Assembly: GCF_036248255.1 (NCBI RefSeq)
Contig: NZ_CP109178.1
Location: 2,666,001-2,730,000 of the forward strand
Source: Streptomyces sp. NBC_01717
Lineage (GTDB): Bacteria; Actinomycetota; Actinomycetes; Streptomycetales; Streptomycetaceae
Reading direction: 5' to 3'
Length of the DNA stretch: 64,000 bases
The translations under genes were made by a program, and so were the position numbers. The notes under the pieces were generated by a model, which had not been told where the DNA came from, did not search any database, and saw only the letters and a program-made list of their open reading frames with translations. Each line of letters starts with the position of its first letter. Position 1 is the first letter of the stretch. This document shows positions 42,388-51,300 of this stretch, piece after piece.

Positions 42388-43908
42388 CTAGGCCGCCGCG
42401 TCGAAGGAGGACTGCCGTACGGTCACGCGCCGGGCCGCCGAAGCGGGGCTGCGTCGGCCTCGGGAGGCCGCGCTGCGGCTGCGCGGACGCCGCTCGGCCA
42501 CCGGCGCGGTGATCGTCACGGGAATGCCGGAGGGGGGCTGGGCGCCGGTAATACGGCTGAGTGCCTCTTCCCCGGAGCGGACCTGGGTGGTCCGGGGCAC
42601 GATGCCGGCGGCTGCCATGAGGCGGGTCATGTCGCGGCGCTGGTTGGGGGTGACCAGGGTGACGACGCTGCCGGACTCGCCGGCCCGCGCGGTGCGGCCG
42701 CCGCGGTGCAGGTAGTCCTTGTGGTCGGTCGGCGGGTCGACGTTGACGACGAGGTCGAGGTTGTCGACGTGGATACCGCGCGCCGCGACGTTCGTCGCGA
42801 CGAGCACGGTGACGTGCCCGGTCTTGAACTGGGACAGGGTCCGGGTCCGCTGCGGCTGCGACTTCCCGCCGTGCAGCGCGGCGGCCCGCACCCCGCTGTT
42901 CAGCAGGTCCTGCGTCAGCCGGTCGACGGCGTGCTTGGTGTCCAGGAACATGATCACCCGGCCTTCGCGCGCCGCGATCTCCGTCGTCGTCCGGTGCTTG
43001 TCGGCGCCGTGGACGTGCAGGACGTGGTGCTCCATCGTGGTGACCGCGCCTGCGGACGGGTCGACGGAGTGGACCACCGGGTCGGTGAGGTAGCGGCGGA
43101 CCAGGAGGTCGACGTTGCGGTCGAGGGTGGCGGAGAACAACATGCGCTGGCCCTCGGGGCGGACCTGGTCCAGGAGTGCGGTGACCTGGGGCATGAAGCC
43201 CATGTCGGCCATCTGGTCGGCCTCGTCGAGGACGGTGATCGCGACCTGGTTCAGCCGGCAGTCACCCCGGTCGATGAGGTCCTTCAGGCGGCCCGGCGTC
43301 GCGACGACGACTTCGGCGCCACCGCGCAGTGCGTTGACCTGCCTGCCGATCGGCATTCCGCCGACGACGGTGGCCAGGCGCAGCCTCACCGAGCGGGCGT
43401 AGGGGGTGAGGGCGTCGGTCACCTGTTGTGCCAGCTCACGCGTCGGTACGAGGATCAGGGCCAGCGGCTGGCAGGGCTCGGCGCGCTGTCCGGCGGTGCG
43501 GGCCAGCAGGGCCAGGCCGAAGGCGAGGGTCTTGCCTGAGCCGGTGCGCCCGCGACCGAGGACGTCGCGGCCCGCGAGGGTGTTGGGCAGGGTCGCGCCC
43601 TGGATCGGGAACGGGATGCGCATGCCTTGTGCGATGAGCGAGGCCAGCAGCCGCTCGGGCATGTCGAGGTCGGCGAACGCCTCGACGGCGGGCAGCGCTG
43701 GGGTGATCGTCTCGGGCAGGGCGAACTCGCCCTGGGCCGCCGCGGGCCGCCGACCCTGGCCGCCCATGCGGCTCGGCCCTCCGGAACGGCGCGGGGCGGG
43801 CGAGCCGAAGCGGCTGCCCCGGGGCGAACCGGCGCCGGAGCCAACAGCGGGACCGCCGGTCCGGCTGCGGGTGCGGGAGGAGCGGTTGTTCGTACGTGAG
43901 GGGTTCAT
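42388..43908 (-). CDS. DEAD-box ATP-dependent RNA helicase
   Basis: This 506-aa helicase has the full motif set: Q-motif (GMRIPFPIQ), motif I (GRGRTGSGKT), Ia (PTRELAQQ), Ib (TPGRL), II (DEAD in VLDEADQMADMG), III (FSATL), IV (IMFLDTKHAVD), V (ATNVAARGIHVDNLD) and VI (HRGGRTARAG). The first ~60 and last ~60 residues are Arg/Gly/Ser-rich, as in RNA-binding tails. Together with the upstream cold-shock gene it suggests a cold-induced RNA-unwinding unit. Confidence 0.95.
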   Translation of the reverse strand: MNPSRTNNRSSRTRSRTGGPAVGSGAGSPRGSRFGSPAPRRSGGPSRMGGQGRRPAAAQGEFALPETITPALPAVEAFADLDMPERLLASLIAQGMRIPFPIQGATLPNTLAGRDVLGRGRTGSGKTLAFGLALLARTAGQRAEPCQPLALILVPTRELAQQVTDALTPYARSVRLRLATVVGGMPIGRQVNALRGGAEVVVATPGRLKDLIDRGDCRLNQVAITVLDEADQMADMGFMPQVTALLDQVRPEGQRMLFSATLDRNVDLLVRRYLTDPVVHSVDPSAGAVTTMEHHVLHVHGADKHRTTTEIAAREGRVIMFLDTKHAVDRLTQDLLNSGVRAAALHGGKSQPQRTRTLSQFKTGHVTVLVATNVAARGIHVDNLDLVVNVDPPTDHKDYLHRGGRTARAGESGSVVTLVTPNQRRDMTRLMAAAGIVPRTTQVRSGEEALSRITGAQPPSGIPVTITAPVAERRPRSRSAASRGRRSPASAARRVTVRQSSFDAAA

Positions 43909-44169
43909 TCAGAACCTTCCTTGATACGGCACGTATCAAGGAATTCTCGCAGCAGAGGAACAGCGCGGGGAATCACAAGAACGGGCCGAACGAAATGCGA
44001 AAGCAGATCTGGCCTGCGGTGACTCCGGCACAAATGCAGGCAATGAAGCGGGTAACGTCATGCGGACGTTAAATCCCGGACGGCTACGGGCGCATCTTTA
44101 AAGAGGCCCGCGTTCTTGGAAAAAGGTCCGTAGGTGTCGTTGCGGCACAGGGGAAGCCCCAGGGAATGA
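43909..44169. other. Spacer between cold-shock gene and helicase
   Basis: This AT-richer spacer contains no gene. A direct/inverted GATACGGCACGTATCAAGG element sits just before the helicase start (43922-43940): TTGATAC and GTATCAA form an inverted repeat that could be an operator or a leader hairpin. Confidence 0.45.
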
Positions 44170-44220
44170 CCGTAGGTGGGGCCCGGCCCGCACCCCGAGG
44201 GATGCGGGCCCCAGCTACGG
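44170..44220. terminator. Hairpin downstream of cold-shock gene
   Basis: CCGTAG...CTACGG and the inner GGGGCCCG...CGGGCCCC form a long stem directly after the cold-shock stop codon (minus strand). Confidence 0.75.
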
Positions 44221-44234
44221 AGTGCGCGTCAGCG

Positions 44235-44438
44235 TCAGGCGGGAACGATGTTCTCGGCCGTCGGGCCCTTCTGGCCCGGCGCGATGTCGAAGGTGACCTT
44301 CTGACCTTCGAGCAGCTCACGGAAGCCCTCAGCCGCGATGTTCGAGAAGTGGGCGAACACGTCAGCGCCGCCACCGTCCTGCTCGATGAAGCCGAAACCC
44401 TTGGCCGCGTTGAACCACTTCACTGTGCCAGACGCCAT
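44235..44438 (-). CDS. Cold-shock protein (CspA family), second gene
   Basis: This 67-aa OB-fold protein has RNP1 KGFGFI and RNP2 DVFAHF; it starts [13 protein letters not shown]. It is full length. It is followed by a terminator and then the helicase gene in the same orientation. It differs enough from the copy at 38512 to be an older paralogue. A leader of up to ~250 bases precedes it. Confidence 0.95.
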   Translation of the reverse strand: MASGTVKWFNAAKGFGFIEQDGGGADVFAHFSNIAAEGFRELLEGQKVTFDIAPGQKGPTAENIVPA

Positions 44439-44910
44439 GTCATATCTCCTTGTGGGGCAGTACGCCGAGACCCGCAATCCACGGATACCGGGTCGCCGCG
44501 ATGATGCCCCGCCCGGAAAATGACCGGAAATACAAAACGCTTCCCGCGGCCGAAAAGCCCGGCGGAAGCGTTGAAGTTTTTGGGAACCACGACTGCAACT
44601 AGGAGCGACAGTAGCATGCGGTAGTGACCTGTGTACGGTTAATAATTCCGCTCTGTTCGTTGCAGCAAACACACTGTCCGCGCGGCGCATAAAACTCTCG
44701 TCTCGCGGTCATAGATATTGGCCCACCCAAAATGCAGCTTTCCAGAAAGGGCGGTCGCTGTTTACGGCTCGGAAGGCACAATTATTGCGGGTGGCACCGC
44801 CCTGCAACATCACCCCCATCAGCCCGTACGCCGGTCCCGACGCAGATCAGCGCCGCGCAGCGCTCTCACCAGTGCCCCAGATCCCACCACCGTCGACTGA
44901 GACTGAAGGG
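44439..44910. other. AT-richer upstream region of the cold-shock gene
   Basis: About 470 bases without a credible gene. Base composition is clearly lower in GC than the surroundings, particularly 44560-44780. Cold-shock genes typically have long structured 5' UTRs and this region could serve as one. I could not define a promoter. Confidence 0.45.
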
Positions 44911-45106
44911 GGCGATGTCTCGGCCCGGGGCCTCTTCTGGCCCTGGGTGACGTCGAACGTCACGGCCTGGCCTTCCTGGAACTCACGTAAGCCCGCGGGC
45001 TGATCGCCCTACGGTGGGCGAACACGTCCGAGCCGCCGCTGTCCGGGCGATGAAGCCGCAGCCCCTCTGCGCGTTAAACCACTTCACAGTTCCCGCGGCC
45101 CTTGCC
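44911..45106 (-). pseudogene. Degraded cold-shock gene, module copy B
   Basis: The minus strand begins [19 protein letters not shown], a CspA start with RNP1 damaged (KGFGFI to RGCGFI), then loses frame. Downstream DNA still matches the end of the intact gene at 38512 ([11 protein letters not shown] region). Several indels prevent a product. Confidence 0.75.
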
Positions 45107-45326
45107 TCACGCCCTCCTGTCGATGAATGCGTCCTACGACATGCGGCAGACGAAGGCGGCCACCCTGGCCCCTCCGCCACAGCAGAACGCCCACGACGAA
45201 GGTGTGAGCGAAGGGAACTTCCTGTCAAGGCAGTTGGCACAGAAGCCACGCGTCCGCACGGCCTGTCACAACATGACGCGCCACACTCCCGACAGGCGTG
45301 TGCGGTACCGGCGGACACGCACCACC

Positions 45327-45665
45327 TCAGCCCTCGGTCGTCGGGTTCTCAGATTCGGCGGCGTGGCGGTATTTGGCGTTGATGCGCTGGGCTTCTTCGA
45401 GCTGGTCTTCCAGGATCACGATGCGACAGGCGGCCTCGATGGGGGTGCCCTGGTCGACGAGCTCCCGGGCGCGGGCAGCGATGCGCAGCTGGTAACGGGA
45501 GTAGCGGCGATGGCCGCCCTCGGAACGCAGCGGGGTGATGAGGCGGGCTTCACCGATGGCGCGGAGGAAGCTCTGGGTGGTGCCGAGCATTTCGGCGGCC
45601 CGGCCCATGGTGTAGGCGGGGTAGTCGTCGTCGTCGAGACGGCCGAACGAGTCGTCTGCTGTCAT
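45327..45665 (-). CDS. MerR-family small regulator, copy B
   Basis: This 112-aa paralogue of the protein at 38960 has the same winged HTH (YTMGRAAEMLGTTQSFLRAI) and coiled coil (IVILEDQLEEAQRINAKYRH). Differences are Y7F, A49E and a changed last ten residues. GAGAGG precedes the ATG. Its survival while the adjacent cold-shock gene decayed suggests that the regulator and leader are the selected part of the module. Confidence 0.9.
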   Translation of the reverse strand: MTADDSFGRLDDDDYPAYTMGRAAEMLGTTQSFLRAIGEARLITPLRSEGGHRRYSRYQLRIAARARELVDQGTPIEAACRIVILEDQLEEAQRINAKYRHAAESENPTTEG

Positions 45666-45690
45666 TGCACCTCTCTGTCGAACGCGTGGA

Positions 45691-45722
45691 GGGGCCCGGA
45701 TGCCGTATGGCACCCGGGCCCC
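45691..45722 (-). promoter_or_regulatory. Conserved stem-loop in the leader of MerR copy B
   Basis: GGGGCCCGGATGCC pairs with GGCACCCGGGCCCC with one A/C mismatch. Relative to copy A, a T-A pair has become G-C on both arms, a compensatory change that supports a selected RNA or DNA hairpin. Confidence 0.55.
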
Positions 45723-46370
45723 GAAGGAATTGCTACACCATCTGCCGACCCTGATACTGCGTCGGCCTTCTGTGTCCGCTGACCCGACCTGAAAGTTGTC
45801 GGGAGTGCGGGGATCGCGGTTGCTTGACCGGAGACCACCTCACTATCGATGTCCTGCGGTACCCGGGCTCAAGACTTCCACCCGGGCGATCCTGATGGCG
45901 CTCGACTCCTCCGTTTCTTCCCTCTGGGATCAATCACTTACCTACCGCTGGTACTGCTCTCCTGCGTACTGCTCTGTGGCCTGTGACAGCGCCACTCTTC
46001 GGCAGCCAGCCCCGTCGCCCGTCCTGCGTCTGCTCTGGCTTAGAACCCCACTGCCGAACCTCCCGGTGCGCGCGTCCGCAGCCGACGCCTTCACCGAGGT
46101 GCTGCTCACTGACTTCACTGCCGGGTACTGCGAACTGCGCTTACGGGTACTGCGTGAACTGGTACTGCTCACGGCGGCCCCTGATCACTGCGGGCCACCC
46201 GGTCCGATCGTCAGTCCCGTCGCCGTCCTGCAACAACCCTGGCTTCGAAACTCCACCACCGCACCGTCCTGCAAACTGCAACTGCGTGTACTGCCGCCCG
46301 GCAGTTCGTGTCTGCCAGGCCCCGCGGTCTCTCTGGGCTACGAGAGAAACCATAACCACACCACCACCCA
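45723..46370. other. Long conserved non-coding leader with ACTGC repeats, copy B
   Basis: This matches 39357-39996. ACTGC/TACTGC recurs in clusters near 45950-45970, 46115-46170 and 46265-46300. The most conserved blocks lie at both ends: the 45800-45870 block, and the last ~45 bases before the ATG (CTACGAGAGAAACCATA). Confidence 0.5.
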
Positions 46371-46910
46371 ATGTCTACTCCAGCCGACATAGATTTTCGT
46401 ACGCTAGTCAGAGAGATAGTCGACCTCGACCTCTTCGGCGTCTATCTGCTGGCAACCGGCGTCTTCGAGCTGGCCGGCGCCTTCGGCACCCACGTGCCCC
46501 GGCATCTTCGGGTGATGCATTTCCTCACAGGCTCGCTCTCCATCCTGCTGGGGTTGATCTGCTTCCGAGGCGCCCTGGAGTCGATCCTGCTGCTCGCCCT
46601 GTGGATCGGCTTCAGCTGGCTGCTGCGCGGCACCATGGAGACGGCCGCGGCTGCCTCCGCCCAGGACATGCCGGCCCGAGGCTGGCATGTGGCTTTCGGG
46701 ATCATCAGCGCTCTGGCGGGCATCGTGCTGATCGTCTCGCCGTTCGCCTCGATCGCGGCACTCACCCTGGTAGTGGGCATCATGGCCATAGTCCTGGGCC
46801 TGACCGAGGTGGTCCGCGCCGTCATGATGCGCGTCAAAATGGGCCGTCTTGCTCCGGCCCCCGCCGCCCAGCGGCGCCCCCTGTTCCACCGTCCGCACAC
46901 CCAGCACTGA
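46371..46910 (+). CDS. HdeD-like membrane protein, apparently N-terminally chimeric
   Basis: This 179-aa protein has about four hydrophobic segments (VYLLATGVFELAGAF, LTGSLSILLGLICF, ILLLALWIGFSWLLRG, VAFGIISALAGIVLI and a following one). The GTMETAAA and GWHVAFGIISALAGI pattern is that of HdeD/DUF308 proteins. The family normally has two more N-terminal segments. The first ~14 residues (MSTPADIDFRTLVREI) belong to the duplicated module, so this looks like a fusion of module start codons to a truncated hdeD. Whether it is functional is unclear. Confidence 0.6.
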   Translation: MSTPADIDFRTLVREIVDLDLFGVYLLATGVFELAGAFGTHVPRHLRVMHFLTGSLSILLGLICFRGALESILLLALWIGFSWLLRGTMETAAAASAQDMPARGWHVAFGIISALAGIVLIVSPFASIAALTLVVGIMAIVLGLTEVVRAVMMRVKMGRLAPAPAAQRRPLFHRPHTQH

Positions 46911-47017
46911 TCACCGGAGCCGGATCGGCCGGCCACCGGCGAACAGCGAAAAGCCGCACGGCCGCCCGGCGAGTCGGGCAATCTGTGGACCTGCCCGGTA
47001 CAGCACGACGTTCGGCC

Positions 47018-48166
47018 ATGATCTTCGAGGCTCGCGCGCTCCCGCATTGCCCGTTCTGTCTGGAACCTGCTGCGCGACTCGTCGCCAGCCAGGGCCGCGC
47101 CTGGACGGTGAAGCCGTCACCCTGCCGGCTCCCGTGCGGTGCCGGATCAGTTCCGGGACGCTACGGGTACGGCTGCGCGCTACCGACCGCCCTATGGCCC
47201 GAGTGGACCTTGCGGCTTTCCCCAAGTCACCCCAGCGGCAAACCCGTTGCTCAACGCATCGATGAACTCCTCACCGTCGCCTGCCTGTTGGCTGGCAACA
47301 CCACCTCGATCCGCGCCGCGGTCCACCTGACCGGCACCACCGTCAGTAGCCACAACGTGTCCACGTTCCTCGCCGGCCTCACCCGCCACCAGGACGGCGC
47401 CGATGTCCTGCACACATTGATCCTGCTCGCCGACCACCTCGATGTGCACGGCGCCCCGATCGACTATGCACGTCGTCGTGCGCTGTTCGCCGCGCGCTCC
47501 CCCTTCATCGACGTGCAGACCTGGCTGGATCTGCAGCGGCGGCTGCGATCCAACCCCAGCCTCGACGCCGTACACGCACAACGCTGGCTATTCCACACCC
47601 TGACCGGATCACCCGCGCACCTCGCCCACCCGGACATCGCGCCCGCCACCCCCGTTCAACGCCAGCAATACCAGCGCTTTCGCTGGCGGATCCTGCCCCC
47701 CGAGGCCAAACTGCTCCACCGCACCGCACAGAACCTCCTCGAGGAGCACACCATCGACGAGCCCGTCCAATGGGCACCGCGGCTCCCCGCCCGCGCACTG
47801 CACGACCTCGTGCTCCCCGGGCCCGACACGGACAGCATCAGCGTCGCCCAGCTCCACCAGGCCGTTCCCGGCGGCGACTTCTCCATCGCCCAGCTCGCGC
47901 ACACCTTGAACACCACCACCGCCCACGTCACCTACCTGCTGTCGAAGCACCCCGTCGACTGGAGCCCACCACGGTTTCGGCGCACCCAGCACACCGCCAC
48001 CCGCGTCGGGCAGTGGCGCATCTGGTACGAACACGACCGCCTATCGCTGCAAGCCATCGCCGATCGAGAGGAGGCCAGCCTCGCCACCGTCCGCCTCGCA
48101 CTGCTGAAGAACGGCACCGAGCTCCGCCCTGCCGGGTCTCAGCAGGGCCGCCAGCGAAGGAGGTGA
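47018..48166 (+). CDS. HTH protein of probable mobile-element origin, TniQ-like, 5' truncated
   Basis: This 382-aa protein starts MIFEARALPHCPFCLEPAAR with a possible zinc knuckle (CPFC), then LPTALWPEWTLRLSP and LLTVACLLAGNTTSIRAAVH. Two C-terminal helix-turn-helix-like regions follow (DFSIAQLAHTLNTTTAHVTY; LSLQAIADREEASLATVRLA). The zinc knuckle followed by LPxxLWPxW is reminiscent of TniQ transposition helpers. The N-terminus seems shortened and no partner transposase is nearby. I cannot confirm the family by eye. Confidence 0.45.
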   Translation: MIFEARALPHCPFCLEPAARLVASQGRAWTVKPSPCRLPCGAGSVPGRYGYGCALPTALWPEWTLRLSPSHPSGKPVAQRIDELLTVACLLAGNTTSIRAAVHLTGTTVSSHNVSTFLAGLTRHQDGADVLHTLILLADHLDVHGAPIDYARRRALFAARSPFIDVQTWLDLQRRLRSNPSLDAVHAQRWLFHTLTGSPAHLAHPDIAPATPVQRQQYQRFRWRILPPEAKLLHRTAQNLLEEHTIDEPVQWAPRLPARALHDLVLPGPDTDSISVAQLHQAVPGGDFSIAQLAHTLNTTTAHVTYLLSKHPVDWSPPRFRRTQHTATRVGQWRIWYEHDRLSLQAIADREEASLATVRLALLKNGTELRPAGSQQGRQRRR

Positions 48167-48284
48167 GCTTTCCGGGAGCGGAGACAAGTGGGCCCTTCCG
48201 CGGGGCGTCGCCGAGGGCCGATCTCGCCAATTCGGGAAGGGGTTCCGAACCCACTCACAGCGGATTGTCCTTCCAGCGCGCAGA

Positions 48285-48315
48285 GGCTCCGCCCCGCTAC
48301 TCGGGGGGTGGAGCC
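48285..48315. terminator. Bidirectional hairpin terminator
   Basis: GGCTCCGCCCCG and CGGGGGGTGGAGCC form a stem between the convergent TniQ-like and levanase genes. Confidence 0.7.
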
Positions 48316-48350
48316 TCGCGGGCATTGCCGTAGGTCGGCCGGGTCCGTGG

Positions 48351-51300
48351 TTACAGCTGCTTCACGTACGTGTCCTGGTAGGCCGCCCTCCCTCCGAACA
48401 CGTTGAGGCCGATGTGTCCGCTCGTGTACGTCGTGTCCGTCACGTCGATGATCCGCTCGCCGTTGAGGAACACCTGGATGCGGTCGCCCTCGGTGAGGAT
48501 GCGGACGGGGTAGGTCGTGCCGCGGCGGAGCAGGGCCGGGACGCGGGCGAGGGCGGCGCCGTCGTCGAAGAAGCCGTTGGCCTTGGCGACCAGGCGGATC
48601 ACGCGTAGGTCGGGGTCGATGTTGAGGCAGTAGGCATCGGTGCCGTCGGAGGAGGCGCGCCAGAGGAGGGAGAGGGCGCCGCCCGTGTCCGGGTCGGGGC
48701 CGCCGAGCCGGACCAGGGTGGTGAGGTCCAAGTCCGTCGCCGTGTGGGACGAGATCGCGTTGGAGTCCTTGTCGAAGCTTCCGGCGCGGCCCGCGCTGTC
48801 CGTCGACCAGCGGCCCGCGGGGGTGATCGTCAAGTTGCCGAGGTCCGAGCGGAATTCACCGCCGGTCGGGGCGGCCACCAGCGGCTTCACCCGATCCACC
48901 AGGCGGAAGGTGCTGTCCAGCCTGTGCACCTTGAGCGACTCGATGTGTGCGGTGCCGCCCTTGGCATAGAAGGCCATGCCGTCGGCGTCCGGGCCGGGGA
49001 AGATCAGGCTGGTCACGGCGGCCTGTCCGTCCCCGCCGAATGCCTCGACCGAGGACGAGTCAACGTACACGCGCAGGGTCACGCGGCCGTCGGTCGTCTT
49101 CATCGGCGCGACCGTGCGGCCCGTGAAGTACTGCGTGAAGTCACTCAGGCCCGATGCCGAGCGGTCCACGAACAGCTCCTGCGCCTCCGCGTGGTAACCG
49201 ACCGTCGTGTGCTGGTCGCCGTCGGTCCGGAGCCGGAAGCCGACCTCCGTGGCAGTGCCAAGGGTGATCTCGGCCTCGATCTCGTAGGCGATACCCGTGA
49301 CACGTGTGAGCGGATTCGCCGAGTCGGGGCCGACGGAGAGGTTCTTGCGGGTCGTGGCAGAGGAGCGCAGGGCGGTCAGCTCGCGGACCGGGCGCTGCAC
49401 CAGGCGTACGCCGTCGGCGGTGTTCGTGAGTGTCAGTTCGCGGGGGGTGCTCAGCTGGCCGTTCCAGCCGCCGGTCGGGGCGCTGAAGGGGTAGTCCCAG
49501 TTGCTCATCCAGCCGAGCCAGACGCGGCGGTCGTCGGGCAGGCCGTAGAAGGACATGGCGGCGTAGTAGTCACGGCCGGAGTCGGCGCGCAGGACCGTGC
49601 CGGCCTTCTGGTCGGGAGTGAAACCGGTGCCGTTCCAGTCACCCGTGAAGTACTGGGCGGCCGAGCCGTTCGTGGCGCGTACGGCACCGGTGCTCAGGGT
49701 GAGGACCCACTTCACCTTGTCCTTGTCGCCGTCGACCGGCAGCGGGAAGAAGTCGGGGCACTCCCAGACGCCGGGCGTGGCCCAGTCGCCGTAGCCGAAG
49801 GAGCTGACCTGGGTCCAGGTGAGGAGGTCGGTGGAGGTGAAGAAGCGGATGTGGTCGCCGCCGGAGACGACCATCAGCCACTGGTCGTGAACCTCGTCGC
49901 GGATGACCTTCGGGTCGCGGAAGGTCCAGCCGGCGTCGGGGCCGCCCGGGTTCTGCACGGCCGGGGTCGAGCCGCCGTGCAGCTGCCAGGAGCGGCCGTT
50001 GTCCTTGCTGTACGCGATGCGCACGCTGGCGTTCCCGCCCGGCTTGTCCGGGTGGTAGCTCGTGTAATAGGCGATCAGGCCCGAGCCGCCGTCGAAGAGA
50101 CCGGAGGTGTCGTCGGCGTCCACGACCGCGCAGCCGGTCCAGCAGTGGCCATAGGCGTTCCAGGGCAGGGTGATCGGCAGGGGCTGCCAGTGGACGAGGT
50201 CGGTGCTGACCGCGTGCGCCCAGCGGCCCTCGTCCTGGTGGAAGAGGTGGTACTCGCCGTCGTAGTGCAGCAGGCCGCAGGGGTCGCTGGTGGAGCCGGT
50301 GAGCTGGGAGTAGTGGTACGTGGGGCGGTACGGCTTGGTGAAGTAGTCGGCGGTGCTGTGGACCTCGACGTTCTGGAAGTACGACGTCCCGTGCGCGGCG
50401 GCGGTGCCGAAGGTGGCGCCCTTGGTGCGGGACACGCGGGTCTTGAGCGCCCGTACGCCGTCCACGTACACCTCGATGGTTCTGCCCGTCGCGCGGGCCT
50501 CGACGCGGTACGTGCTTCCGGCCGTGATGCGCCGGACCGGGCCGGAGGCGGAGGCGAGGCGGGCGCTGGAGGAGCGGTCCAGCAGGACGACGGCGTTGCG
50601 GCCGGCTTCCAGGCGGGCTTCGTAGCCGCCGGAGCCGTTCGCGGACGCGCGCAGGACGAGGCCGGCCGAGGAGGAGCGGTCGCCGGGGGTGATGTCGGCT
50701 CTCGCCACCAGGTCGCCGTCGGTGGAGGGGGCCGTGCGCAGGCCGTTCTCGCCGCGGATGCCGCGCAGGTCGGGGGTCCAGGTGCCGGAGCGGGCCGTCC
50801 AGCCCTGGAGGCCGGTGGCGAGGTCGGCGGCGGCGATGTTCTCGAAGGACACCTCGCCGGCCGATGCCGAGACGGCGAGTCGGCCCTTGGTGTGGGTGGA
50901 GTCCTGGGCGGTGATGACGGGGCTGTAGCCGTCGGGAGAGAAGAAGTTGGTCTGCCAGTGCACGCGCAGTTCGTCGTGTTCGGCTTCGATGCGCAGGCGG
51001 TAGACCGTGTCGGCCTTGATGGTGGTCGCGTAGGTGCCGAGGGTGACGTTGCCGTCGATGCGGTAGAGCCTCAGCCTGCCCTGGTCCGTGTCGACTTGGA
51101 CGCCGTATCCGTGCGTGGCCGTGGCGTCGGTGCGCACCAGCAGTGAGGCGATGGCGGAGGCGTCGTGCAGGAGCAGGTCGGCCTGGAGCGCGGTGTCGTA
51201 CGTCTGGGTCGTGGTGATGGCGCGGGCGGTGGCTCCCTGGGTTGGGGCCGCGCGCCAGCCCAGCAGACTCGCCGTCCAAGTGCCGCCGCTCGTGGTCCAG

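Larger units (their letters stand above)
44911..46430. repeat. Duplicated csp-merR-leader module, copy B
   Basis: This is the counterpart of 38512-40060: decayed cold-shock gene, intact MerR gene, stem-loop, long leader with ACTGC repeats, and the MSTPA start codons. The spacer between csp and merR is recognisable but diverged. Confidence 0.75.
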
